Below are positions 19,888-28,314 of a stretch of DNA of 64,000 nt, one piece after another. The stretch is from assembly GCF_001050235.1 (NCBI RefSeq), contig NZ_DF967972.1, positions 395,357 through 459,356 of the forward strand. Direction: 5' to 3'. The stretch comes from Longilinea arvoryzae (GTDB taxonomy: Bacteria > Chloroflexota > Anaerolineae > Anaerolineales > Anaerolineaceae). A program made the translations under genes and the position numbers. Position 1 is the stretch's first letter, and each line of letters opens with the position of its first letter. The notes beneath the pieces are model-generated. The model worked only from the letters and a program-made list of their open reading frames with translations, was not told the origin of the DNA and did not search any database.

Positions 19888-20778
19888 TCATGGAGTCAAT
19901 TTGCCCACGGTCACGAAAAACCAGGCCGCGCCGCGCTGGCCGAAAAAGTTGACATGGTTCACCCAGGCTTGCGGGTTAAGCACGGCTTCGCTGCAGCATC
20001 CGTAATGCGGGATGACGTCAAAATCCAGGGGAGTCGCGCTGCCATCGTAAACGAAACCCATCCCATCGCCGCGCCGGAAGAAGTAATAGGGTTTGCCGCG
20101 CAGGGTTTGAAAACCGAACGCCTCATCGTATTTTTCTCGATCATTGAGCAGCACCCCATCCACGCTGATTTCTCCCACCCGGTCAGTGCTGACCTCGTTT
20201 CCCGACGGGTGCGTGCGGATATAGACCGTTTCAAGCGCCCAGTGATGATCGTAGACCCAGAGGCCCTGCAGGTGATTGGTTGGATCAGGCCCACCCGTGT
20301 CAATCCGGTAGATCTCGCGTCCGTCACGGGTGAGATCCACCCAGCTCTGCGTACCATCCCCGGTGTAATGCTGGCAGGCCATCAGCGCGGCTCCATCCAG
20401 TTCATTTTTTATGCAAACAGCCGAACCGTCGAAGAAGGAAAGATCCGTATAGCGGGTATCGCCCATCGAAAAATCGCGGCTTTCGAATTTGCGTCCCTGC
20501 ACCGAGGTGAACAGCATGGGTTCGAAGTAAGGTGATTCTTGCATTTCAACGCTGACCACGGCGAGTTCGCCGGCCATCATTGTGGGGATCAGGGTCGGTG
20601 TGGCGGAAGGGGAAATACTGCTGGAGGTGGCTCTGGCTGCGGTTGCAGCCGGAAGCGTGGGGGGTGTTGCCGGGGTTGGCGTGGAAGGAATCGAGACGGG
20701 AGTGTTGACCGGCTGGCAGGCGGCCAGGAGTCCCGCGGACCACAGCAGGATGATGAAAATCAGCGCCTTTGTGTGCAT
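19888..20778 (-). CDS. Hypothetical lipoprotein with Ser/Thr/Pro linker
   Basis: 296 residues. Signal peptide with lipobox LLAAC (Cys about 21), then a low-complexity TP/SATPT linker to about residue 65. The mature region (70-296) has no recognised motif; it is rich in aromatic residues and contains a Cys pair (HYGCCSEAVLN) near the C-terminus plus Y-D-G-S-A-T and W-V-N-H-V-N segments consistent with a beta-rich extracytoplasmic domain. GGAGG stands directly before the ATG. Not assigned to a family; a surface-bound binding or WG-repeat-like protein is possible. Confidence 0.65.
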   Translation of the reverse strand: MHTKALIFIILLWSAGLLAACQPVNTPVSIPSTPTPATPPTLPAATAARATSSSISPSATPTLIPTMMAGELAVVSVEMQESPYFEPMLFTSVQGRKFESRDFSMGDTRYTDLSFFDGSAVCIKNELDGAALMACQHYTGDGTQSWVDLTRDGREIYRIDTGGPDPTNHLQGLWVYDHHWALETVYIRTHPSGNEVSTDRVGEISVDGVLLNDREKYDEAFGFQTLRGKPYYFFRRGDGMGFVYDGSATPLDFDVIPHYGCCSEAVLNPQAWVNHVNFFGQRGAAWFFVTVGKLTP

Positions 20779-20924
20779 CGTCCTCCTTCTGAACTCCGGT
20801 GGATGTTCACACTCTGGTTAACATCCTCACAAAAGGCAATGCAGGCTGCCCAAAGCGGGCGCTATCGACAGGCCTGCTCCGCAGGCGCGGTCGATTGGCG
20901 GCTGCCCGCCCTGGCAAGACCAGG

Positions 20925-21470
20925 CTATGAGTCGGCCCGGCCCAATACAATCAGCCGGTTGATGTATGGCGTAAAGTGCCCGGCATAACGCGCCTGCAGT
21001 TCCGGGATCTTCCAATCCGCAGCGCTGACCCGGCCGCGGCACAGCGGCGAACCGCACCGGCAGGGATCCAGCGTCCAGTCCACGTCGTACAGCCAGAGCG
21101 CGTAATCCGCGGTCAGCTCTTCGCCGGGCTCGATGCGGCGCCGCGCCGCCAGCGTGAACGCGTCCGCCATCCACAGGTTCGGGTCGCAGGAATGGTTCAG
21201 CGAATAATCCTCAGGTGTGGGTTTACCGGCCGGATCGGCCAGGTACAGGTCGTCGTCGATCAGGGCGATCGATTCGGGGTCGGCCAGCCCGGCCAGGATC
21301 TGGGCGCGCGAGTAGAGCGTTCCGCCCCAGCGCACGACTTCCTCGCCGGGCAGGAGGATGCGCAGCGCGAACATGCCGCGTCCGGCGATGCCGGAGGGCC
21401 GCATTTCGACGCGCGGGTGGATCCAGGGAGTAAGGATGGTGCCGGGGGTTGGGATCAGGGAATTGGACAT
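20925..21470 (-). CDS. SET-domain protein
   Basis: 181 residues. SET core: GRGMFALRILLPGEEVVRWGG at the N-terminal part, NHSCDPN (92-98), GEELTADY (117-124), then a post-SET Cys cluster CRCGSPLC (137-144). These are the SAM- and lysine-binding hallmarks of protein-lysine methyltransferases. Bacterial stand-alone SET proteins are widespread; their targets are mostly unknown, with proposed ribosomal or DNA-binding protein substrates. Only a weak ribosome site (GAGAG) is visible. Monocistronic between a lipoprotein gene and the RRM gene. Confidence 0.85.
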   Translation of the reverse strand: MSNSLIPTPGTILTPWIHPRVEMRPSGIAGRGMFALRILLPGEEVVRWGGTLYSRAQILAGLADPESIALIDDDLYLADPAGKPTPEDYSLNHSCDPNLWMADAFTLAARRRIEPGEELTADYALWLYDVDWTLDPCRCGSPLCRGRVSAADWKIPELQARYAGHFTPYINRLIVLGRADS

Positions 21471-21574
21471 GAGAAATCGAGCGCGATGACTCTCCGATTT
21501 TGTGATCGATTAGTTCGTCTATATTGTATCCGCTTATCGAATGTAAAAAAAACGGCCAGCCAGACCGATCGGAA

Positions 21575-21612
21575 AACCATAAAAGAAAAACCCCGCCGGT
21601 TTGGGGCGGGGT
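21575..21612 (-). terminator. Rho-independent terminator after the RRM gene
   Basis: Stem of 8 pairs (21590-21597 with 21605-21612; ACCCCGCC/GGCGGGGT), loop of 7, followed on the minus strand by TTTTTCTTTT. It starts 18 bases after the RRM stop codon. Confidence 0.85.
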
Positions 21613-21629
21613 TTCGAGATCCATCAGAT

Positions 21630-21935
21630 CTAATAACGGCGGTTGCCGTGGCTTGGGCCATTATTGGAGCGAGAGCCGCCGCGGTCTTCGCGGGGTTTGG
21701 CTGTGTTCACGGTCAACGGGCGTCCACCAACTTCTTTCGAATTGAACATGGTGATCGCTTTGGTTGCATCATCCTGGCTGCCCATCGTGATGAATGCGAA
21801 TCCTTTGGGGGTGCCGGTATCGCGATCTTTGATCACATCCACCGAAACCACCTGACCCGCCTCCGTGAACATCGTGCGCAGTTGTTCATCGGTGGTGTCG
21901 TAAGACATATTGCCAACATACAATTTTACTTCCAA
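21630..21935 (-). CDS. RRM RNA-binding protein
   Basis: About 101 residues from a TTG start at 21935. This start is chosen because AGGA lies 5-6 bases upstream and the conserved domain begins immediately (VKLYVGNMSYDTT = RNP2). RNP1 is KGFAFITM (about 43-50). A Gly/Arg/Ser/Asn-rich tail (EDRGGSRSNNGPSHGNRRY) follows, as in cyanobacterial and Chloroflexota Rbp-type glycine-rich RNA-binding proteins that respond to cold. An ATG at 22010 would add 25 poorly conserved residues. Likely a single RRM chaperone acting on mRNA; a terminator follows at once. Confidence 0.9.
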   Translation of the reverse strand: MEVKLYVGNMSYDTTDEQLRTMFTEAGQVVSVDVIKDRDTGTPKGFAFITMGSQDDATKAITMFNSKEVGGRPLTVNTAKPREDRGGSRSNNGPSHGNRRY

Positions 21936-22169
21936 GGTTTTCCTGTCTTTCACTAGTTCAGGCCTGGAGGAACAAAAATGCCACCCACTTATAATGAAGC
22001 GTGGCGGCATAACTTGAACGCAAACCTGATTATAAATACAACTTCACTATACCACATAATGCCGGGTTGTGCGGGAATCAACAAAACCTACCCGGTTTTG
22101 GGGTGGAATTAAATCCATTAACCACCTGAGGGCTAATCCAGCCCTTCATCCAGCCTACTCTACAGGATC

Positions 22170-22895
22170 TCAAAATGGCCACAGCGATCGCTTGCACACA
22201 CTTGGTCGGTGAACATCCAATATCAGATTGACTTTCTGTTGGTCCATCAATTCGAACAGGCCGTCTGCGCCGTTGTTGAGCTTGTAATTCATCTCATCCG
22301 TATAAATTGGGAACATGCTGAAAAACTGAATGCTCTTGGTTTCATTGATTCTTAAGACCCCGAATTCTTCCGGAACCATTAACGGCGGCGCCAGGATGAT
22401 TCCCGACAGTTGCGTATTCCTGGCGAAACCCCTGGCCGGGTTGCCGTTGGGAAGGGTGTGCCCATACCAGAGCCAGGAGTCATATTCGTGCGGAAAGCGC
22501 GCCAGAATTTTCAACCAGCGGAACGGCCAGTAATTGGACTCGTCTTTCATGGCCTCATCCGTCATCGGCCAATCCGGCGGCAGGCAGATCAACAATTCCG
22601 CGTACTCGCACCCCTGGACGCCCGGCGGGGTCTTCATCGGCCGCTGGCTCATGCCGCTGGTGACCAAGGTGCAAAAGTTGCGCTGCGGCGTGGGTTTGAC
22701 GAGCAGGATATCGACATGGACGAAATTGGAAATGATTTCGTGAAAGACATTTTCGACTTTTCCAACATATTTTTCGACATGCCTCTGGATCTGCTCCACA
22801 TTCGGGCTGTCGAAGACGGGTTCGAAGGATTTCGAGTCCGTGTGTCGATAAATGATATCCCCATGCGGGGTGCGCTCGACTTTTTCATCGGCCAT
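22170..22895 (-). CDS. Suppressor-of-fused (SUFU)-domain protein
   Basis: 241 residues, soluble. Features of the SUFU family: VDILLVKPTPQRNFCTLVTSGMS in the first third (written here as adjoining parts VDILLVKPTPQRN and FCTLVTSGMS), CEYAELLICLPPDW, and the later LSGIILAPP and LFELMDQQ segments. Bacterial SUFU proteins are often immunity proteins of polymorphic toxins, but no toxin gene is seen nearby. GGGAAGAAG precedes the ATG. The VOC-family gene starts upstream on the same strand 37 bases away and may be co-transcribed. Confidence 0.8.
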   Translation of the reverse strand: MADEKVERTPHGDIIYRHTDSKSFEPVFDSPNVEQIQRHVEKYVGKVENVFHEIISNFVHVDILLVKPTPQRNFCTLVTSGMSQRPMKTPPGVQGCEYAELLICLPPDWPMTDEAMKDESNYWPFRWLKILARFPHEYDSWLWYGHTLPNGNPARGFARNTQLSGIILAPPLMVPEEFGVLRINETKSIQFFSMFPIYTDEMNYKLNNGADGLFELMDQQKVNLILDVHRPSVCKRSLWPF

Positions 22896-22931
22896 GATCT
22901 TCTTCCCTTTCCCTCCCCTGGCAAAGAGCCA

Positions 22932-23267
22932 TTAACTTGACTCCTGTCCAAAGGACAACAAATGTCCGTCCGGATCCCGGATGACGAAGCGGTAGGTGCC
23001 CCAGGGCGTCTTCTCCAGCGGGCTGACCACTTCGGCCTGGTCCCTGACGCGCAGCCACAGCGCTTCGATGTCATCCACGGCGAAAGCCACCTCGTTGGTG
23101 GAGCCGGGTTCCTCGCCCACGGCGAAGAAGACGCCCTCCTGAACCTTGTAGGACTGCCAGTGGGTTGGCGTGAAATAAGCATCGGCTTCGAAGCCCAGCA
23201 GGTCTTCATAGAAGCGTTTGGATTTCTCGATATCCGCGACGGTGCGGGTGATACCGGCCAGTTTCAT
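22932..23267 (-). CDS. VOC/glyoxalase-superfamily protein
   Basis: 111 residues with the beta-alpha-beta-beta-beta layout of a vicinal-oxygen-chelate module: start KLAGITRTVADIEKSKRFYE, middle TNEVAFAVDDIEAL, end RFVIRDPDGHLLSFGQ. The usual metal ligands (His near the N-terminus, Glu in the second half) are not all evident, since the first strand has Thr where His is common. It is thus more like a ligand-binding or resistance-type VOC protein than glyoxalase I. GGAGG is 9 bases before the ATG. Divergent from the FAD oxidoreductase gene. Confidence 0.85.
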   Translation of the reverse strand: MKLAGITRTVADIEKSKRFYEDLLGFEADAYFTPTHWQSYKVQEGVFFAVGEEPGSTNEVAFAVDDIEALWLRVRDQAEVVSPLEKTPWGTYRFVIRDPDGHLLSFGQESS

Positions 23268-23403
23268 TGATTTTTCCTCCAGGGCAGATTCGCAGTCGAA
23301 TAAAAAGATTGTTGAATTCGTTTATATATGATCTGTTGAAACCTGGCAAGCCGGGTTCGACCAGGAATTTGAATTGCCGAAGTGTTACGGTTGGGCGGGG
23401 CGA

Positions 23404-23463
23404 TTGACAAACCGATCCCGTTGATATAGAATATATAAAGTTTTATATATCATTTATGATATA
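23404..23463 (+). promoter_or_regulatory. Promoter with downstream palindrome (candidate PadR operator)
   Basis: TTGACA (23404-23409), 17-base spacer, TAGAAT (23427-23432). Fourteen bases downstream lies the perfect palindrome TATATCATTTATGATATA (23446-23463), where a repressor would block initiation. It drives the FAD oxidoreductase gene; the PadR gene follows that gene. A related half-site TATATATGAT occurs at about 23322, toward the divergent VOC gene. Confidence 0.65.
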
Positions 23464-23555
23464 ACGAGATATATATACACTCGAGAGCAGTTGTCCGGAA
23501 ATCACCCCCGATCTTCTGCTTTCCTTATCACAGGCAAACCTTACAGGAGAATTCC

Positions 23556-24893
23556 ATGGAACGGAAAAAGGTTGTGATCATTGGCGCCGGTTGCGCGGGC
23601 CTTTCGGCCGCCTACACGCTGCAAAAGCAGGGCGTCGATTACGTCGTCCTCGAAACCACCGATCGGATTGGCGGGCGAGTGGGCAACAAGCAGAACAGCG
23701 GCTTCACCTACGGCATCGGCGCGGCCATGACCGAACCGCAGTGGAAAACGACCTTCGAATACCTGACCGAGCTTAACCTGACCGACAAGGTCAAGCCGGT
23801 GGAAAACCAGTGTTACGCGTTCTGGAATAAGAAAAAGATCCACTACCTGCTGCTGGGCAAGGACACGAAGCTTTCCCACCTGCTGGGCTTTCGCGGCATG
23901 CCTTTCAAGACCTATATTCAGGCCTTGAGGTTCATGACGGCCATCAAGAAATACATTGCCATGTTGGGGAATGGCAATCATGATTTCAGCAGCCTGTCCG
24001 AAATCTCCAACACCAGCACGGCCGAATTCGGCCTCGAGCACGGCGGGCCGGAAGTCGTCAACCGCATCCTCAACCCATTCCTGGGCACCATGACCCTGGC
24101 GCGGGCGAGCGACGTCAGCATTGCCCACCCCATCGCCCTGCTCTCCCTCATGAAGGGCATGTGCTACCTGGACGGCGGCCTGGGAATCCTGATGGACGCC
24201 CTCTACGAAAAGGTCAAAGAGAACGTCCGCCTGTCCACGCCGGTCCGGAAAGTGATCACCGAAAATGGCATGGTGAAAGGCGTCGAGACCGGGCAGGGTT
24301 TCATCGAAGCCGACCAGGTCATCTGCACCACCGACGCCGTGCTGACCCGCCAGATCATCCCCGACCTGCCGTCTACCATGCGCGAACCGCTGGAGACCTG
24401 CAAGTACAGCACCACCTACAACTACGTGTTCGGCCTGAAGAAGAAGGTCGTGCCCGATTACTTCCTGTCGTTGATGATCCCGGCATCCGAAAATTCGATC
24501 CTGAGCACCATCTTCGACGAGAACTCGAAAGCCTTTGGCTCGCGCGGGCCGGAAGGCGCCGGTTTGATGCACGCCTTCACCGCCGGCTGGCACGACGCCG
24601 AACTGACCGGACTGTCCGAGGAAGCTCGCACGCGCCGCGTCATCTGTGAAATCCAGAAGTATTTCCCCGAGTTCCCCGATCAACCGCTGTTCACCGATTC
24701 GATCCGCTACGAACGCGCCATCAACCTCGAGGCGCCTGGCCAGTTCAATGCCATCCAGGACTTGATCCGGCATCACATGCGCGATGTGAAGGGCCTTTAC
24801 CTGGCGGGCGAATACCTCTTCCTGATCGCCTCGACCGAAGGCGCGCTGGCGACCGGCGAAGAAGCCGCTCAAAGCGTCATCCGCGATCGCTGA
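23556..24893 (+). CDS. FAD-dependent amine-oxidase/protoporphyrinogen-oxidase-like oxidoreductase
   Basis: 445 residues. N-terminal dinucleotide fold VVIIGAGCAGLSAAYTL (about 6-22), ETTDRIGGRVG (about 37-47) as the second FAD motif, and the C-terminal FAD contact GLYLAGEYLFLIASTEGALATG. This is the layout of the flavin amine oxidase/phytoene desaturase/HemG-like superfamily. The substrate cannot be assigned. AGGAGAATTCC precedes the ATG. The AT-rich promoter with a palindrome and the downstream PadR regulator suggest inducible expression. Confidence 0.85.
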   Translation: MERKKVVIIGAGCAGLSAAYTLQKQGVDYVVLETTDRIGGRVGNKQNSGFTYGIGAAMTEPQWKTTFEYLTELNLTDKVKPVENQCYAFWNKKKIHYLLLGKDTKLSHLLGFRGMPFKTYIQALRFMTAIKKYIAMLGNGNHDFSSLSEISNTSTAEFGLEHGGPEVVNRILNPFLGTMTLARASDVSIAHPIALLSLMKGMCYLDGGLGILMDALYEKVKENVRLSTPVRKVITENGMVKGVETGQGFIEADQVICTTDAVLTRQIIPDLPSTMREPLETCKYSTTYNYVFGLKKKVVPDYFLSLMIPASENSILSTIFDENSKAFGSRGPEGAGLMHAFTAGWHDAELTGLSEEARTRRVICEIQKYFPEFPDQPLFTDSIRYERAINLEAPGQFNAIQDLIRHHMRDVKGLYLAGEYLFLIASTEGALATGEEAAQSVIRDR

Positions 24894-24923
24894 TCCGCAA
24901 TCCGATTTTTTGATTTTCCCAAT

Positions 24924-24964
24924 CCGGCGGCCAATCTCATCCATCCGATGGGATTGGCCGCCGG
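24924..24964. terminator. Long hairpin between FAD oxidoreductase and padR
   Basis: Arms of 17 bases (24924-24940 and 24948-24964) with one G-T pair and a 7-base loop. No T-tract follows on either strand, so it may act as an mRNA-stabilising or bidirectional stop structure. Confidence 0.55.
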
Positions 24965-25059
24965 CGTTTCGATCCACACTTTGCTCGCCCCGGTAATGAT
25001 CTGCCTGCGAAGGTTAGGGGGTAAAATCAATTTACGCCAACCCACCTGGAGTATCTGAG

Positions 25060-25632
25060 TTGAAACTGGAATACATCCTACTCGGACTGATCAATATCCA
25101 TCCCTCGGTTTCAGGGTATGAACTGAAAGCCATCATCAACCAATCCACCGGCTATTTCTTCTCGGCTTCACTGAGCCAGATCTACCCGGCCCTGAAGCTG
25201 CTGGCCAATCAGGGATGGATCACCTACGAAGTGGAGCCTCTGGTTGGCAAGCAGGATCGCAAAGTCTACACCATCACCCCAGACGGGCAGCGCGAACTCG
25301 GCGATTGGCTGCGTACCCCGTTGAAATTTGATCCATCGCTGAACGCGTTCGAAGATTTTCTGTTGAAGTTGACCTTCATGGGGATTCTGGATGACGAAAG
25401 CATCCTGGCCTACTTGGAATCCGGACTGAGCCATTTTCAGTCCGAAAAAACGCGCGTTCTGGATAACAACCTGGCAAACGAGAAGGCCTATCTCAAAATG
25501 GGCCCGCTTGTCGACGAGCACCATATTTTTCTCTGGTCTTTCGAAAACGACTTTTTGATCCAGGACCTGGACCGCAAGATTGGTTGGATCGAGGAATTGA
25601 TCGCGGCCATCCGAAACAGGCCAACTGGCTAG
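25060..25632 (+). CDS. PadR-family transcriptional regulator
   Basis: 190 residues from a TTG start (GGAG about 9 bases upstream). The N-terminal winged helix is typical: ILLGLINIHPSVSGYELKAII, SQIYPALKLLANQGWI and KVYTITPDGQRELGDWL. The C-terminal half (95-185) is the helical Vir/C-terminal PadR dimer domain. PadR proteins repress genes near their own and are released by small phenolic or drug-like ligands. The AT-rich palindrome at 23446-23463 is a plausible operator. A TAAAAT lies about 35 bases upstream of the start. Confidence 0.9.
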   Translation: MKLEYILLGLINIHPSVSGYELKAIINQSTGYFFSASLSQIYPALKLLANQGWITYEVEPLVGKQDRKVYTITPDGQRELGDWLRTPLKFDPSLNAFEDFLLKLTFMGILDDESILAYLESGLSHFQSEKTRVLDNNLANEKAYLKMGPLVDEHHIFLWSFENDFLIQDLDRKIGWIEELIAAIRNRPTG

Positions 25633-25659
25633 ACGCCCTGCCCGCCCAGCGGCTGAGGC

Positions 25660-26043
25660 TTATTCTTTTTTCCCTTTCTTCGCGGCGTTCTTCAGGTTTT
25701 CAGCCACACGATAGCGAACGATCTTGTCCACCAGCTCCAACGGCAGGGGTTTGTTGATCGGGAACTGCACCGCGCCCTTCGAACTGGCATAGCCTTCGAT
25801 TTCCTTCTGGAAGGCCGCGATTCCGCTGGACGTGGGATAGAAGCCGATGTGATGCGTGAAGGCCGCGAAATACACCAGGTTGCCTTTGAGATAATAAGCG
25901 GGCATCTGGTAGCTGATGCGTTCCTCGGCATCCGGCGCGGCTGCCCGGATGGCGGCGCGCAACTCCTGCAGTTTGGCCTGAACATCCGGGGGAAACGCCG
26001 CGATATATTCATCGATGGTCGCAAACTGTTGGCGTCGATCCAT
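25660..26043 (-). CDS. DUF1801 (YdhG-like) small protein
   Basis: 127 residues from the ATG at 26043, chosen because AGGAGGA lies 6 bases before it. Motifs: TIDEYIAAFPPDVQAKLQEL, EERISYQMPAYYLKG, HHIGFYPTSSGIAAF, KGAVQFPINKPLP, all typical of DUF1801. The family contains frataxin-like folds (YdhG/Fra of Bacillus) proposed as iron chaperones. The tail KNAAKKGKKE is basic. Monocistronic, facing the PadR gene. Confidence 0.85.
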   Translation of the reverse strand: MDRRQQFATIDEYIAAFPPDVQAKLQELRAAIRAAAPDAEERISYQMPAYYLKGNLVYFAAFTHHIGFYPTSSGIAAFQKEIEGYASSKGAVQFPINKPLPLELVDKIVRYRVAENLKNAAKKGKKE

Positions 26044-26189
26044 GCCTTCCTCCTGCAACAGGCGGTCTGAGTGAACCTAATAATTTGACAGGATCCATCG
26101 TAAATTATTATACGGTTTTTCCGATTCAGGTACAATCGATACCAAAACCCGCCGGGTGTGATTGGATAGAAGGGCGTCTGGCAAATAAA

Positions 26190-27113
26190 TCAATCCGTTT
26201 TGGCCGCCAACGAGCGCAAATTACGCGGGATGCCGCTCAGGTATTCGGCCATCTCCAGCCCATCGACCTTTAGCCGCAGGCCCTCCGGCAGGCATTCGAG
26301 CGGTTTCCCCTGCATGAGAATGGCCGTCTCCGCGGCGTCGAATTCGATCGTCCCGCCCTCGCGCGCCAGGTAGGGTTGATTCTGCGGGCAGATCATCTGG
26401 CAGCGCAGGCAGCCGTACAGGGTATGGTGTACGCCCGGGTCCATCCAGGCGGGGAACTCATACTCGCCGCCGGCTTCATTGAAGTAGGTCAGGCAGCGCT
26501 GGTTGTCGATCAGAAAGCGCTCCGCTATAATTGCCCCGGTGGGGCAGGCTTTCTGGCAGGCCTGGCAATGGGTACACGCGTCCATGGCTCGAATTTCCCG
26601 CCACGGGTCCTCCGGGCAGGCGATATCCGTGAAGAAAGTATTGAGATTCAGGAAACTGCCGAAGCCCTCGACGAAGGTGATGTTATTACGACCGTAGCGG
26701 GCCAGCCCGCTGTGCACCGCGCTCAACTTGTGCGGCAACCGGGGCGCATACTGGATGTGACGGCCATTCGCAGCCAGACAGGCCCGCAAATAATCTTCGA
26801 CCCGCAGGTGGGAGCGGTTTTTATCGGCGTATGAAGCCGGGAGCAGGGCCTGGATGCGCTTCCCTTCCAACGTGAAGAACAGCCGGAGCAGGGAAGGCTG
26901 CGGCGACGCCACGATGAGGATGGATCGAGCCCCGAAATCTTGAGGCTCATCCAGGTGGTAGAGGTCGTTGACAATGAATTGCTGAAAAGAGTTCAGTTCG
27001 GCGTTGGCTTTCAGCCCTTCGACGTCCCGCTTCAGGTCTTGCAGGTGATGGATTGGGAAGAGGGCAGCTTTATCGCCGTGGCGGACGATTTCATTCATCA
27101 AAAGGTTATACAC
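26190..27113 (-). CDS. Double-[4Fe-4S] cluster protein, epoxyqueuosine reductase (QueG)-like
   Basis: 307 residues from a GTG (an ATG at 27098 is an alternative). Two ferredoxin clusters: CTHCQACQKACPTGAI (about 183-198) and C-L-R-C-Q-M-I-C-P-Q-N-Q, with an intervening CLTYF. This is the arrangement of QueG and its relatives. The upstream segment LSAVHSGLARYGRNNITFV parallels QueG's A-G-L-x-x-x-G-K-N-x motif. QueG reduces epoxyqueuosine to queuosine in tRNA with cobalamin. Whether the cobalamin-binding part is complete is unclear because the N-terminus diverges, so an unassigned reductase of the same superfamily is equally possible. Confidence 0.75.
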   Translation of the reverse strand: MYNLLMNEIVRHGDKAALFPIHHLQDLKRDVEGLKANAELNSFQQFIVNDLYHLDEPQDFGARSILIVASPQPSLLRLFFTLEGKRIQALLPASYADKNRSHLRVEDYLRACLAANGRHIQYAPRLPHKLSAVHSGLARYGRNNITFVEGFGSFLNLNTFFTDIACPEDPWREIRAMDACTHCQACQKACPTGAIIAERFLIDNQRCLTYFNEAGGEYEFPAWMDPGVHHTLYGCLRCQMICPQNQPYLAREGGTIEFDAAETAILMQGKPLECLPEGLRLKVDGLEMAEYLSGIPRNLRSLAAKTD

Positions 27114-27221
27114 GGTTTACATCCCCTATGTTGGCAGAAAATTAGAATTTATGTTCTGTTTTATTATACACACAATCCACTGATTTGCAACTCTTTGGAG
27201 GAATTCGCGACCTTGAAGAGA

Positions 27222-27293
27222 TCAACCGTAAATCCACGTGGAGACGATTTTGGACCAATCCGTAAGACCGAAGGGAATGTTCTTCATCTCCAT
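27222..27293 (-). pseudogene. Remnant of a DHCW-cupin gene (first 17 codons kept)
   Basis: A 23-codon frame whose first 17 residues (MEMKNIPFGLTDWSKIV) are identical to the start of the cupin encoded at 33404-33733. It then diverges and stops. It even keeps a ribosome site (GGAG 6 bases before the ATG) and a TATAAT-like sequence upstream. It lies next to the GntR regulator gene, and the intact copy sits at the other end of the same locus. Best read as the leftover of a duplication or rearrangement. Confidence 0.75.
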
Positions 27294-27347
27294 GGGAATC
27301 TCCGGTGATGATATAGATTATAGAAATTGAAATCGAGCTAATCGTCC

Positions 27348-28079
27348 CTATCGCGGATCCAACCACGGATCATTCTTACCAACCGTTCGTTTTCGCGAGG
27401 CAGCCAGCGAGGCTTGAACGAGATCGATATTCACCTGGATATGATTGCGCGAAATCGCTTCGGCGCGATCGCCGTCGCCGGCCTGGATGGCGTCGATGAT
27501 TTCATCGTGCTGGGCCAGCATCACCGCGTTCAGCTCGGTTTCGTAAACGATCGGAACGCCCAGATTCCAGTAATTGAGTTTCGTCAGGTCATAGATATGG
27601 ATCAACGTTGCATTTTGAGAAGCGTCGACAATCCATTGATGCAGATGATCGTTCATCTGATAATACTCGATCCCCGACGTTGCGGATTTTCGCATGGCCT
27701 CGTTGATCGCCCTGAGCTTCTCGACGTCCGCATCACTACGGCGGCCTGCGGTCAGCCGGGCGGCGTAGCTTTCGATGACCAGGCGTGATTCCATGCGGTC
27801 GCGGATTTCTTGCGGCGAATGTTCGTGCACCATCCAGCCATTCTTCCGCTCCACCAGGCCGTCCTTTTCCAGACAAACCAACGCCTCGCGGATGGGAGTC
27901 CGGCTGACATGCAGCCATTCGGATAATTCATTTTCGACCAGACGTTTATTGGCGCGCAACTCGGTGCTTAAGATGGCGCTGCGCAACTGGACGTACACCC
28001 GATCGGCAATGACCTTGGACTTGTCCCGGGTTTCGAATTCGATTTGAGGTCGTTCGAAGAAGATCTCTTCTCGTTCCAT
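27348..28079 (-). CDS. GntR-family transcriptional regulator, FCD subfamily
   Basis: 243 residues from the ATG at 28079; a TTG at 28091 lies too close to GGAGG, while the ATG is 13 bases away, so the start is uncertain. N-terminal winged helix about 18-85: VIADRVYVQLRSAILSTEL, RLVENELSEWLHVSRTPIREAL and LVERKNGWMV. The C-terminal FCD helical domain contains R-x-x-I-E-S-Y-A-A-R, the D/H metal-binding positions (YYQMNDHLHQWIVDAS) and QHDEIIDAIQAGDGDRAEAI. FCD regulators sense organic acids, amino acids or sugars acids. It lies downstream of the transporter operon beyond a terminator, and it probably controls it. Confidence 0.9.
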   Translation of the reverse strand: MEREEIFFERPQIEFETRDKSKVIADRVYVQLRSAILSTELRANKRLVENELSEWLHVSRTPIREALVCLEKDGLVERKNGWMVHEHSPQEIRDRMESRLVIESYAARLTAGRRSDADVEKLRAINEAMRKSATSGIEYYQMNDHLHQWIVDASQNATLIHIYDLTKLNYWNLGVPIVYETELNAVMLAQHDEIIDAIQAGDGDRAEAISRNHIQVNIDLVQASLAASRKRTVGKNDPWLDPR

Positions 28080-28185
28080 TCGTCTCGGCAATCCTCCTGT
28101 CGGTTACCTTTTTTCTGAGTCCCTTCCCATTTAACAACCGCTGGAATCACCGAAAAAAAAGAATAGTCCTGTAATAAAAAGAACA

Positions 28186-28236
28186 ACGATCGCCGCCGGT
28201 CCAATCTTCTACCTGATAATCTCCCGCGGCGATCGT
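28186..28236 (-). terminator. Terminator after the liv-type operon
   Basis: Perfect 11-bp arms (ACGATCGCCGC 28186-28196 and GCGGCGATCGT 28226-28236) with a 29-base loop. On the minus strand it is followed by a T-rich stretch (TTCTTTTTATTAC). It separates the transporter genes from the GntR gene. Confidence 0.7.
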
Positions 28237-28314
28237 CTCATTATATACCGGAGCGCATGAAAATGCTGCGGAGCGTCCGGAAGAAATCGATCCGGACCGC
28301 CCCGCCGATTTCCA

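Noticed and set aside
23541..24977. Minus-strand frame opposite the FAD oxidoreductase
   Set aside because: The plus strand has FAD-binding motifs and a good ribosome site; the antisense frame has neither.
27142..27366. A 74-codon minus-strand frame overlapping the cupin remnant
   Set aside because: It reads the remnant in a different frame; the similarity to the intact cupin is only in the frame 27293-27222.
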